Assembly: GCA_049969495.1 (NCBI GenBank)
Contig: JBMFOT010000028.1
Coordinates: 1-42,887, forward strand
Source: HRBIN16 sp049969495
GTDB lineage: Bacteria; Armatimonadota; HRBIN16
DNA length: 42,887 bases
Reading direction: 5' to 3'
Part shown: in pieces, positions 6,358-14,602 of the stretch
Layout: each line of letters begins with the position of its first letter
Position numbering within the stretch: position 1 is the first letter of the stretch
Position numbers and translations under genes: made by a program
The notes under the pieces: model-generated
Databases searched by the model: none
Told to the model about the DNA's origin: nothing
The model's input: the letters and a program-made list of their open reading frames with translations, nothing else

Positions 6358-8340
6358 TTAAGTCTCCAGCACCAGTTCCGCCACGGTGCTGAGCAGTTCG
6401 GCATCGTGGCGGGTGAATTTACGCGGCTGCAAGGTATAGACCGCCAGCAGGCTGGTGGGTTTCTTTCCACCGAGTGGAACTGCCAGACATGATGCCATTC
6501 CCTCGCGCTGAACAAAGGGGTCATCTCGGAAGCGCACGTCGGACGACGCCTGATACACCAGCAGCGGACGCCCTGTTTTTACCACCCACGCCATGCTGGA
6601 GGTTTCCTCTTCCTCGTCCAGCAGTGTCGCCATCCGTGAGCCGCTTACCGCCATCGGCTTGATGCGATGCCCCTCCACCGTATAGTATATCGCTCTATCT
6701 GCTCGCAACACTTCCGCAGCGATGTTGGCGATAAGCTGCGGAACCTCTCCCTGTTTGACTGTGCTGCCGATTGCCCGCGCCACCCGCAGGAAATACTGAC
6801 GCAGGTCTTCCGACTTCTGCCGTTCCTCTTCGTAGCGCAGAGCGTTATCAATCGCCACCGCCGCCTGATTGGCGATAGTGTACAGAAGCTCCATTTCGGC
6901 GATGGTGAATAACCGTCGCCGACTGCTCATCGCCAGCATCACGCCCATCGGCTCCATGCCCACCTGCAAAGGCACGCACGCCAGCGACACCACCCCTTCG
7001 CGGTCCAGGGGAACCGCCGCATTGCGCGGGTCAGCGGAAACGTCCAGCACATAAACAGGGCTTTGAAACTCCAGCACCCAGCCGGGGATGCCTTGCCCTT
7101 TGGTGGGGCGCAGGCGGTCGAAATAGGCAGGGTCTACACCACGGCTCACGTACGTGCGCAGCACACCCTCGTTGCTGTCGTAAAGCATCAGCGCAAACTT
7201 ATCCACCTGTAGCAGGCGCAGTACGCTGTCCGCCACAAGGTCCAACACGCTGTGCAGTTCCAGCGAGGAGTTCACCGACTGCGACAGCTCGTAGATAGAG
7301 GTAGCCTCCTCCGCGCGACGGTGGGCGTCCTCATAAAGCAGGGCGTTTTCAATGGCAATGCCTGCTTGCGATGCCACCCCGTTCAGCAGCTTCAGGTCCG
7401 CTTCGGTGTAGGCGTTGCGGCTGGTGCTGGTGACCAGAAGCAGTCCGAGCGTCTTCGTGCGCGACTTCACCGGCGCGTACAGGGCAGAGTGTATCCGCAA
7501 GCGAGGCACAAACTGTTCGACGCCGGGCTCCAGGTCCGCGGCATTGACCAGGCGCGGCTCACCACTGCGCAACACCTCCGCCTGCAAACCCTCATCCGCT
7601 GCCAACATCACCTCACGCTCCTCCCCTTCCAACCCGCGCTCGGCGGCAATAAACAGGTGTGTGCGCTCATCCGTCAACAGGAAAAGCACGGCGAAGGCAT
7701 GAGGCAGGTGTGCCGCCACCTCGTCCACCACTGTGTCCAGCACCTCATTGAGGTTCAAGCTGCTGCCGATGCTCTGCGCCGCGTGGTACATCACCTCCAG
7801 CTCGCGCCGCAGGCGGTCGGTGCGTTGTTCCAGCTGCCTGCGCCGCCACAGGCTGGCAATATGCGAAGCCAGTATCTGCAGGATGCGAACATCGGAGGAG
7901 TCGAAGCGGGAACCATCGCGTTTGTTCAACACAGCCAACGCGCCCAGCATCTGCTGATCACACTGTATCGGCACCACAGCAGCGCCGCGCAATCGCGCTC
8001 CGCCCAGCAGGCTCTCCATCACCGGGTCGGGGTGCACAGGATAAAACGGGATGGCGTTTTCGCCGCGGCGTACGGTGCTCTCCATGAGCGAGTTCTCCAC
8101 ACGAAACACCGTACCCCGCAAATCCTGTACATCCTCTCCTGCTACCGCTACCAGCCGCAGTTTGGTCTCGCTCTCCGTCAGGAAAGCGACGGCACTTGCG
8201 CTCGCTTCGGTCAGCAAACAGGCTTCCTCCGCGATGCGACGCAAAGCCTCCTCCGGTGCCAGGGGGTCCACTGCTACCTGTGCTACCCGGTGAAGCCCGG
8301 CAACCTGCTGTTCAATAGAAACGATGCTCTCTGCATCCAT
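6358..8340 (-). CDS. Four-GAF-domain sensor protein without output domain
   Basis: 660 aa from the ATG at 8340 (AGGGG at 7 nt); a GTG at 8343 directly before it is an alternative. Four GAF-like modules follow one another at about 20-165, 190-340, 360-505 and 520-660. Each ends with the typical helix (ILQILASHIASLWRRRQLEQ; LLNGVASQAGIAIENALLYE; LLYTIANQAAVAIDNALRYE; AELLSTVAELVLE). Three linkers are predicted signalling helices. No histidine kinase, GGDEF, EAL, phosphatase or HTH domain is attached, so any output must come from a partner. No haem or phytochrome cysteine is evident. Cytoplasmic, ligand unknown. A TTGACA promoter is at 8385-8413. Confidence 0.82.
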   Translation of the reverse strand: MDAESIVSIEQQVAGLHRVAQVAVDPLAPEEALRRIAEEACLLTEASASAVAFLTESETKLRLVAVAGEDVQDLRGTVFRVENSLMESTVRRGENAIPFYPVHPDPVMESLLGGARLRGAAVVPIQCDQQMLGALAVLNKRDGSRFDSSDVRILQILASHIASLWRRRQLEQRTDRLRRELEVMYHAAQSIGSSLNLNEVLDTVVDEVAAHLPHAFAVLFLLTDERTHLFIAAERGLEGEEREVMLAADEGLQAEVLRSGEPRLVNAADLEPGVEQFVPRLRIHSALYAPVKSRTKTLGLLLVTSTSRNAYTEADLKLLNGVASQAGIAIENALLYEDAHRRAEEATSIYELSQSVNSSLELHSVLDLVADSVLRLLQVDKFALMLYDSNEGVLRTYVSRGVDPAYFDRLRPTKGQGIPGWVLEFQSPVYVLDVSADPRNAAVPLDREGVVSLACVPLQVGMEPMGVMLAMSSRRRLFTIAEMELLYTIANQAAVAIDNALRYEEERQKSEDLRQYFLRVARAIGSTVKQGEVPQLIANIAAEVLRADRAIYYTVEGHRIKPMAVSGSRMATLLDEEEETSSMAWVVKTGRPLLVYQASSDVRFRDDPFVQREGMASCLAVPLGGKKPTSLLAVYTLQPRKFTRHDAELLSTVAELVLET

Positions 8341-8384
8341 CACAGCGCCCCTGTTCTCTGGGCAAACATGGAAACCACACTTTT

Positions 8385-8413
8385 ATTGTTATACATCTGT
8401 CCCCCTTTGTCAA
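8385..8413 (-). promoter_or_regulatory. Sigma-70-type promoter for the GAF protein
   Basis: On the minus strand TTGACA (8408-8413), 17 nt, AACAAT (8385-8390); 45 bp upstream of the start. Confidence 0.5.
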
Positions 8414-8538
8414 GCAGTGTGGCTCTGGAAAAGGCTTCGACGCCTGCGCCGCCCTTCCTGCGCAAAGCAGGAAGATACGCTTATTGTGGTAAAATATTAG
8501 TTACTCAAAGCGCGATATTTAGATGAGGAGGGAATACC

Positions 8539-10518
8539 ATGAGCGACGGCGTTGCAGAAGCAACCAGAGCGCAGGCGGCTATCGAAGCCCTTTTGCGGGA
8601 GAACCGCACCTTCCCGCCTTCCGAATCGTTCCGCGCACAGGCGAACGTGAACGACCCGCGCATATACGAAACGGCCGCGAACGACCCTGAAGCATTCTGG
8701 GCAAGCTTTGCCAGCGAACTGGAGTGGTTCGAGCCGTGGCATAAAGTGCTCGAATGGAACCCACCCCATGCCAAATGGTTCCTCGGTGGGAAGATCAACG
8801 CCTCGGTGAACTGTATCGACCGGCACCTGCGCACAGCCCGACGCAACAAAGCAGCCATTATCTGGGAGGGCGAACCCGGTGAGGAGCGCGTACTGACCTA
8901 CTGGGACCTCTACCGCGAGGTGACCAAGTTCGCCAACGTGCTGAAACGACTTGGCGTGCACCGAGGCGACCGGGTGGTTATCTATATGCCGATGGTGCCC
9001 GAAGCAGCTATCGCCATGCTCGCCTGTGCACGCATTGGGGCACCGCATTCCGTGGTGTTCGGAGGCTTCTCCTCAGAAGCCCTGCGCGAACGTATCAACG
9101 ACTGCGGGGCGAAGTTGGTCATCACCGCTGACGGGGGCTACCGACGCGGCAATATCGTGCAGCTAAAACGTGCTACCGACGAGGCGGTGGAACACTGCCC
9201 CACCGTGCAGCATGTTATTGTGCTCAACCGTGCAATGGACGCCACACACGTGCCCATGCTGGAGGGGCGTGACCACTGGTGGCATCGTCTGATGGAACAT
9301 GCTCCCATGCACTGCGAACCGGAGGCGATGGATTCCGAAGACTTGCTGTACATCCTCTACACCTCCGGCTCCACCGGCAAGCCCAAAGGCATCGCCCATA
9401 CAACAGGCGGTTACCTTACCGGAGTGTATGCCACCACCAAATGGGTTTTTGACCTCAAAGAGGATGATGTGTTCTGGTGCACCGCCGACATCGGCTGGGT
9501 GACCGGACACTCCTACGTGGTGTACGGTCCTCTGGCTAACGGTGCCACCGTGCTCATGTACGAAGGCGCACCCGACTACCCCGACCGCGACCGTTTCTGG
9601 GCGCTGATAGAAAAGTACCGGGTCACAGTATTCTACACTGCCCCGACTGCCATCCGCGCCTTCATGAAATGGGGACCACAGTATCCGCAGCGACACGACT
9701 TGTCCAGCCTGCGCCTTTTGGGTACCGTCGGCGAGCCGATTAACCCAGAGGCGTGGATTTGGTACCACCTGTACATCGGGGGACAGCGTTGCCCTATCGT
9801 TGACACCTGGTGGCAGACCGAAACAGGGCATATCCTCATCACGCCTCTGCCCGGCATCACCACCACCAAGCCCGGTTCCGCCACACGCCCCTTCCCCGGT
9901 ATCGAGGCGGACGTGCTCAACGAGCATGGTGAGTCGGTACCGCTGGGCGCAGGCGGCTATCTGGTTATCAAGAAGCCCTGGCCCGGCATGTTGCGTACTA
10001 TCTACGGCGACCCCGAGCGCTATGTGCAGCAGTACTGGAGCCGTTTCCCCGGCATCTACTTTACAGGTGACGGATGCAAACGCGACGAAGAAGGCTACTA
10101 CTGGCTACTGGGGCGCGTGGACGATGTGATGAACGTAGCGGGACACCGCATCAGCACGATGGAGGTGGAATCCGCTCTGGTAGACCACCCCGCGGTTGCC
10201 GAAGCGGCGGTCATCGGCAAGTCGCACGAAATCAAAGGGCAGGCGATAGCCGCCTTCGTCACTCTGAAAGAGGGGCACCGCCCAAGCAGCGAGATGATAG
10301 ACGAGCTGAAGGAGCACGTGGTGCAGAAGATTGGCCCCATCGCACGCCCTGACGACATCCTGTTCACGGCGGAACTGCCCAAGACCCGCTCCGGCAAAAT
10401 CATGCGACGCCTGCTGCGCGACATCGCCGAGGGACGCGCACTGGGCGATACCACCACACTGGCAGACCCGTCGGTAGTCGCTGCCCTGCGCCAGCAGTAC
10501 GAGGAGAGCGAGACATAA
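8539..10518 (+). CDS. acs: Acetyl-coenzyme A synthetase (AMP-forming)
   Basis: 659 aa, full length. Converts acetate, ATP and CoA to acetyl-CoA via acetyl-AMP. Motifs: P-loop YTSGSTGKPKG (274-284), WWQTETG (424-430; the first Trp is the residue that restricts the pocket to acetate in known Acs enzymes), GRVDDVMNVAGHR (525-537, hinge) and PKTRSGKIMRR (614-624) with the adenylation lysine K620, the site acetylated in regulated Acs proteins. The N-terminal ACAS domain (about 45-100) is present. GAGGAGG precedes the ATG at 9 nt; a TAAAAT at 8490-8495 may be its -10. Followed by a strong terminator, so monocistronic. No acetyltransferase or deacetylase gene is adjacent. Confidence 0.96.
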   Translation: MSDGVAEATRAQAAIEALLRENRTFPPSESFRAQANVNDPRIYETAANDPEAFWASFASELEWFEPWHKVLEWNPPHAKWFLGGKINASVNCIDRHLRTARRNKAAIIWEGEPGEERVLTYWDLYREVTKFANVLKRLGVHRGDRVVIYMPMVPEAAIAMLACARIGAPHSVVFGGFSSEALRERINDCGAKLVITADGGYRRGNIVQLKRATDEAVEHCPTVQHVIVLNRAMDATHVPMLEGRDHWWHRLMEHAPMHCEPEAMDSEDLLYILYTSGSTGKPKGIAHTTGGYLTGVYATTKWVFDLKEDDVFWCTADIGWVTGHSYVVYGPLANGATVLMYEGAPDYPDRDRFWALIEKYRVTVFYTAPTAIRAFMKWGPQYPQRHDLSSLRLLGTVGEPINPEAWIWYHLYIGGQRCPIVDTWWQTETGHILITPLPGITTTKPGSATRPFPGIEADVLNEHGESVPLGAGGYLVIKKPWPGMLRTIYGDPERYVQQYWSRFPGIYFTGDGCKRDEEGYYWLLGRVDDVMNVAGHRISTMEVESALVDHPAVAEAAVIGKSHEIKGQAIAAFVTLKEGHRPSSEMIDELKEHVVQKIGPIARPDDILFTAELPKTRSGKIMRRLLRDIAEGRALGDTTTLADPSVVAALRQQYEESET

Positions 10519-10555
10519 AGCCGATGGTGCGGTAGCGTTCGCTCCACCCACCTGT

Positions 10556-10593
10556 CGTCCCCCTTCCCTCTGTGGGGAAGGGGGACGCGTTTT
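10556..10593 (+). terminator. Rho-independent terminator of acs
   Basis: A 13-bp perfect stem CGTCCCCCTTCCC (10556-10568) / GGGAAGGGGGACG (10575-10587) followed by CG and TTTT. About 40 nt after the acs stop. Confidence 0.8.
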
Positions 10594-10610
10594 CTCTCAA
10601 TACTGCTGGA

Positions 10611-10793
10611 GGGTGTTCGAGAATTGTTGAGAAGTTGGTTGTAGCGCAAGGAGAGAGGCGTTCTTGCTACCCATTGTCTTACCTCACCCCCGTCCCCTCT
10701 CCTACGAGCAGAGGGGCGTTCCCTCTTCCCTTGCAGGGAAGGGGGCTAGGGGGTTAGGTTATCTATCCATTCAACCACCAATTTCGAACACCC
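10611..10793. mobile_element. MITE-like element, 183 bp
   Basis: Begins GGGTGTTCGAGAATTG and ends with CAATTTCGAACACCC, whose complement is GGGTGTTCGAAATTG. These are imperfect terminal inverted repeats of about 15 bp. The interior has no gene and contains two C-rich hairpins, CCCCTCT / AGAGGGG (10695-10717 region) and CCCTTCC-type arms further right. A second, nearly identical copy enters the window at 42772. Non-autonomous mobile element is the best reading; no target-site duplication is certain. Confidence 0.6.
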
Positions 10794-10891
10794 TCATTCC
10801 CCCGTGAGGAAAAAAGAGGTTGACGAAATCGCTACTTTGTGGTACTGTATAAATCGCACCGATAACCTCACCGATGAGAACACTCCTCGGC

Positions 10892-10978
10892 GGAGAGGTG
10901 GCCGAGTGGTTGAAGGCACCGGTCTTGAAAACCGGCAGGCGATGAGCCTCGTGGGTTCGAATCCCACCCTCTCCGCCA
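10892..10978 (+). tRNA. tRNA-Ser (anticodon UGA)
   Basis: Acceptor stem GGAGAGG (10892-10898) pairs with CCTCTCC (10968-10974), discriminator G and genomically encoded CCA (10976-10978). Anticodon stem CCGGT / ACCGG with loop CTTGAAA gives anticodon TGA at 10926-10928. The long variable arm (about GCAGGCGATGAGCCTC region) and T-arm GTGGG-TTCGAAT-CCCAC are typical of a class II serine tRNA. Confidence 0.95.
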
Positions 10979-11017
10979 TCTGTTGATGGTTTGGTGTAGT
11001 GGGGGATTGGTTCGCTC

Positions 11018-12388
11018 GTGGGAAAAAAACGTACACTGAAATGGCTTTTCTGGCTCGTATGGATCGCAGGCGGTCTGTACTTCGCCGATAAGGGTGCAAG
11101 CTACTACCGCCAGACGCATGCTTTGCCGCGCTCCGCAATAGAGGCTATTCCCGAAATGCCTCCTCACCACGCAGGGGACCGCGTGCTAGTGTTCGCTCCC
11201 CATCCCGACGATGAAGCGCTCGGCTGTGCTGGGGTAATCCAGCAGGCTCTTAGCGCGGGAGCGCAGGTGTGGGTAGTATATATGACCAACGGTGACGGCT
11301 TCCGCCTCGCCGTGGAGCAACAGTTCCGACAGCCAAAACCCACCCCTGGGCAACATATCCTGTTCGGGGAGATGCGCCAGCAAGAAGCGCGCCGTGCGAT
11401 GCATCTGCTGGGGCTGGCAGACTGGCGTATCACCTTCCTGGGCTACCCCGACCGAGGGCTCTACCCCCTCTGGAGTTCCAACTGGATGCCCTCCAGCGCC
11501 CTGCGCTCTTACTATACCGATACCGATTCCAATCCATACCGCGACACCCTGCGACCGGGTTCGACATACTGCGGACAGAACGTGCTGCGCGATGTGGAGA
11601 CGGTGCTGAGGCGTACTGTACCCACCCACGTCTACGTGACCTATCCGGCTGACGATCATCCTGACCACGCAGCAACCGCCCTTTTTGTGCAGACTGCGCT
11701 GGCTCGCCTGCGAGTGCAGGGTATCGGTTTCGCACAGCGTGTCGTGTTGCGTCACTATCTGGTGCACTGCGGCGACTGGCCTCAACCACGAGGGCTGCAC
11801 CCTGACGAGCCGCTTACTCCACCCTCCGCTTTCTTCAACATCGGTTTGCACTGGAAGCGGCTGAGCCTGAGCCCGTTGCAGCAGAACATGAAGAGGAAAG
11901 CGATACAGGCTCACGCCTCACAAATGCGCATGATGTCCCGATTCTTGCTGAGCTTTGTGCGCCAAAACGAGCTGTTTATCGAGCAACCCGTCGTCTGGCA
12001 ACTCGATGGGGCGCGAGAGTTCGTGTGGGAAGAACCCGACGAAGAAGACCTCCTGCGTGAGTTGCAGGCTCCCGGAGACTTTACGTGGGGAACCATACGG
12101 CTGGAACAGCAACATCTGGTGCTACACCTAAACACACGAGCAAAGCCACGCCCCGGCTTCACCTACAGCTGTACAGCGCATGTGCTGTTACCGGACGAAA
12201 ACATTACCACCGTCACCTTGCAAGCGAAAGAAGGCAAGCACACCGCCTCCGCCTGGGTAGATGAGGACGGAGTCACCTTCCGATTACCCGCTTTCCCGGC
12301 AGGCTCTCTGGTAACGCTGCATGCACAGTCACGCTTCGTGGGGCTGCCGGTAGATAAAACGATCGGACACGTCTTGCGCCTACCGTAA
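11018..12388 (+). CDS. PIG-L/LmbE family deacetylase, membrane-anchored
   Basis: 456 aa, GTG start (11018), in frame with a basic N-terminus and one hydrophobic segment (LKWLFWLVWIAGGLYFA, 8-24): a signal anchor or uncleaved signal. The PIG-L domain (about 54-300) shows the zinc-binding, catalytic AHPDDE-type motif HPDDEALG (62-69) and the second metal motif HPDHAAT, plus TNGDGFR. Members remove acetyl groups from N-acetylglucosaminyl-type substrates using zinc. Residues about 340-456 are a beta-rich extra domain not found in minimal PIG-L enzymes, perhaps carbohydrate-binding. The anchor would place the enzyme at the outer face of the membrane. The substrate is unknown. It is preceded by tRNA-Ser and ends before a convergent prepilin gene. 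Confidence 0.85.
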   Translation: MGKKRTLKWLFWLVWIAGGLYFADKGASYYRQTHALPRSAIEAIPEMPPHHAGDRVLVFAPHPDDEALGCAGVIQQALSAGAQVWVVYMTNGDGFRLAVEQQFRQPKPTPGQHILFGEMRQQEARRAMHLLGLADWRITFLGYPDRGLYPLWSSNWMPSSALRSYYTDTDSNPYRDTLRPGSTYCGQNVLRDVETVLRRTVPTHVYVTYPADDHPDHAATALFVQTALARLRVQGIGFAQRVVLRHYLVHCGDWPQPRGLHPDEPLTPPSAFFNIGLHWKRLSLSPLQQNMKRKAIQAHASQMRMMSRFLLSFVRQNELFIEQPVVWQLDGAREFVWEEPDEEDLLRELQAPGDFTWGTIRLEQQHLVLHLNTRAKPRPGFTYSCTAHVLLPDENITTVTLQAKEGKHTASAWVDEDGVTFRLPAFPAGSLVTLHAQSRFVGLPVDKTIGHVLRLP

Positions 12389-12400
12389 AAATGGTAACAA

Positions 12401-12423
12401 GGCGCCGGTGGTCAGCCGGCGCC
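12401..12423. terminator. Hairpin between convergent genes
   Basis: GGCGCCGG (12401-12408) and CCGGCGCC (12416-12423). No T-run on the plus side; the minus side has a T-rich stretch about 10 nt beyond. It could serve as a bidirectional terminator. Confidence 0.4.
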
Positions 12424-12469
12424 TCGCGGGAGGAGAGGAGGAGGATGGTGCTAGGCGTTAAGTCGGTTG

Positions 12470-13153
12470 TCAAGGCGTCTGCAGCGGATTGAACTGGCTG
12501 ACGCTCCATGGGCTCTGCACCGCCAGCCTGACCCACCGCACGTGACCATCTGCAAACACAATGTTGTTCCCATCGTTGTGGCGCGGACGCTGCCACTGCG
12601 CTCGCTCACGGTACGCCGATTCCCAGTTCGGATGTCGCTCGGCGAGCTGCCCGGGCACCACAAACATCATGTAACTGCCCATCGCGCCGTTCAGGTTGTT
12701 TGCACCTGCTTGATTGTTCGGCGTGTCATACGCCAGAAACGTGTTGCTCGGCACCGTTATCGTGTCCAGAGCCAGTCCGCTGTATCCGTAAGCCGTGCCC
12801 ATCAAGCGGGGAAACCCCAGGAGCGTATTATAAGCGTAACTGGGCACCGGCATCGTGTTCTCAGGACATATCCAGATTCGCGCGTCTTTCACATACGGCT
12901 GTAACGCTATCATCCATGCTCGTCCTGCCGGGGCGACCGCTGCGTAGGGCATTGCCGCGGGCAGGTTGCCATCCCAATCCTGTGCATACATTGCAAACGC
13001 CTGCCCAATCTGGCGCAGGTTGCTCACACACGCCGTACTGCGCGCCGCAGCACGGGCACGCCCGGATACCGGCATCAGGATGGACGACAGTATCGCCACC
13101 ACGGCGATGACTACAAGCAGTTCCACTAACGTAAAGCCTTTTCGCGTTCTCAT
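12470..13153 (-). CDS. Prepilin-like protein with H-X9-DG C-terminal motif
   Basis: 227 aa from the ATG at 13153, chosen because AAGGAG lies 8 nt upstream and it puts the prepilin site at the very N-terminus. MRTRKGFTLVELLVVIAVVA is a textbook type IV prepilin leader: cut after G6, methylated F, E at mature +5. The leader is followed by a periplasmic or surface domain with RSTACVSNLRQIGQAFAMYA and the family's closing motif HNDGNNIVFADG (H-X9-DG). Such proteins are abundant in Armatimonadota, Planctomycetota and Verrucomicrobiota, with mostly unknown roles. Made as a pseudopilin, it should be processed by PilD. A sigma-54 promoter at 13237-13252 predicts a leader of about 73 nt. Confidence 0.88.
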   Translation of the reverse strand: MRTRKGFTLVELLVVIAVVAILSSILMPVSGRARAAARSTACVSNLRQIGQAFAMYAQDWDGNLPAAMPYAAVAPAGRAWMIALQPYVKDARIWICPENTMPVPSYAYNTLLGFPRLMGTAYGYSGLALDTITVPSNTFLAYDTPNNQAGANNLNGAMGSYMMFVVPGQLAERHPNWESAYRERAQWQRPRHNDGNNIVFADGHVRWVRLAVQSPWSVSQFNPLQTP

Positions 13154-13236
13154 GACACTCACTCCTTGAAAGATATTTTTCGGTAAACTGGGCATCTTGT
13201 CTTCTATGCCTCTTTTTGCCTTGCACCCATATTAGT

Positions 13237-13252
13237 TGCAAAAAGCGTACCA
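13237..13252 (-). promoter_or_regulatory. Sigma-54 (-24/-12) promoter of the prepilin-like gene
   Basis: Minus strand TGGTACGCTTTTTGCA, GG-N10-GC spacing, one of five similar sites. Predicted start near 13226. Confidence 0.65.
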
Positions 13253-13273
13253 ATGTGGTGATAAAATTACCGG

Positions 13274-13297
13274 TTTTTTCCCCAAAAAGTGGGAAAA
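13274..13297. promoter_or_regulatory. Interrupted inverted repeat upstream of sigma-54 promoter
   Basis: TTTTTTCCC (13274-13282) and GGGAAAA (13291-13297) are inverted arms; centre about 36 bp from the GG of the promoter. A more degenerate relative of the AT palindromes near the other sites. Confidence 0.35.
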
Positions 13298-13338
13298 TGC
13301 CTGGTCGAAGCTGAAAAAGTTACGGGGAGGACAGCGAA

Positions 13339-14601
13339 ATGTTGCGTGTGACAGCAGAGGAGACCATTGCCACTTGCGAGCCGCCCAACAACGGCTCCGG
13401 TCCGTTGTGGTGCTGGGGGGCACCGCTTCTGGCACGGAATGGTGGCGAAGTGTACGCCAGCGTCATGGAGACGGGCGCAGGGGTGCCGCCGTTGTGCAAC
13501 ACCCGCCCACGACTCTACCGCAAGCGGGAAGACGAGATCTGGCAGATGGTGTGGGCTCCAGCTGCCTTTCGCGAGCGTGAACCGTGTCCTCTGGTGACTC
13601 TACCTCAGGGCAGACTGTTTCTCTCTGTGAACACCTCTGCGATGCCTCCAGGCACCCAATACGGCAAATGCGAGCCGCGTTTGCTGGAGTTTTCTCACAA
13701 TGCACCCTCTAACCCGAAAGAGCATACCCCACCTTTTCCCCAAACCGCCACCTTCACCGACCACTCCTATCGCGGTATCGCTGCTGATAGTCAGCGTGGC
13801 GAAGCACTGCTCCTGCACATCGACGCTCACACCAGTGAGTACCATTACGCCCTGCTGATGAGTGACGGGCGCTGGGACGCCCCCGGCACGCTCTCCTTTC
13901 CCATCCGCGCCTGCTATCCGCAGGTGGCGTTGCGCAACCGGGCAGCGTATGTGCTCGCTATCGGCGATATTGTGGAGCCGGTGGAAGAGTGGCGGCGCTA
14001 CAAGCGTGAGAAAACACAGCGCGAATGGGACTACGTTTTCCGCAGGCTCTTTTTCACGTGGACACCCAACGTCCCGTCCGAACCGTTCTGTCCGCCCATA
14101 GAGATAGACAACGTGGATGCCTCCGGTGGACATATCACCAACTTAGACCTCTGGCTGGATAGTCGCGGAACCGCCCATCTGCTGTATCTGCGCCAGCAAA
14201 CCACTCCGCTCCTGCGCGAGAAATACTTCCCCAACCTGCCCTTGCGTGCGACGCTGGAGCATTGCGCGGTGAGGGAAGGACGTGTTGTGCAGAGGCAAAC
14301 ATTGCTGGAGGGTGGCGAAGGGATGCGCACTCCTCATCCGCTCTACGCCCGCTTCCACTCCCCAGACGGCAAAAGGCTCCTCGTGGTGTATGCGGCGACG
14401 AACACCGATGGCACACGGTTCAACGCGCTCTTCCCTCTGCTCCCCAGACGCGGAGGGCTACAGACGATTCCCCTGCGAGAGCCGTTCAGCGTCTTCTTTA
14501 CCGCTTGCGAACGCGGGGGGAACGAGCCCTCACGCACTCTAGACCTGTTCGGCATAGCGCAAGATCCCAAAGTCCTACAATACGCCTGCATACAACTCTG
14601 A
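13339..14601 (+). CDS. Hypothetical protein, possibly beta-propeller
   Basis: 420 aa, ATG at 13339 with GGGGAGG upstream. No signal peptide. Several stretches resemble the inner strands of propeller blades and are spaced through the chain: QGRLFLSVNTS, RGEALLLHIDA, RGTAHLLYLRQQ, DGKRLLVVYAATNTDG. They recall the blades of the sialidase-like protein encoded tail to tail with it (NGDLYLVFYAGSD and similar), although no perfect Asp-box is seen. I infer a propeller fold but assign no activity. It ends one base before the sialidase gene's stop codon, leaving no room for a terminator. Confidence 0.6.
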   Translation: MLRVTAEETIATCEPPNNGSGPLWCWGAPLLARNGGEVYASVMETGAGVPPLCNTRPRLYRKREDEIWQMVWAPAAFREREPCPLVTLPQGRLFLSVNTSAMPPGTQYGKCEPRLLEFSHNAPSNPKEHTPPFPQTATFTDHSYRGIAADSQRGEALLLHIDAHTSEYHYALLMSDGRWDAPGTLSFPIRACYPQVALRNRAAYVLAIGDIVEPVEEWRRYKREKTQREWDYVFRRLFFTWTPNVPSEPFCPPIEIDNVDASGGHITNLDLWLDSRGTAHLLYLRQQTTPLLREKYFPNLPLRATLEHCAVREGRVVQRQTLLEGGEGMRTPHPLYARFHSPDGKRLLVVYAATNTDGTRFNALFPLLPRRGGLQTIPLREPFSVFFTACERGGNEPSRTLDLFGIAQDPKVLQYACIQL

Positions 14602-14602
14602 A

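Noticed and set aside
7252..8526. 424-codon plus-strand frame
   Set aside because: Antisense shadow of the four-GAF gene, with Gln/His/Arg-rich low-complexity content.
10519..10610. Gene between acs and the MITE
   Set aside because: Only the acs terminator and short non-coding sequence are present.
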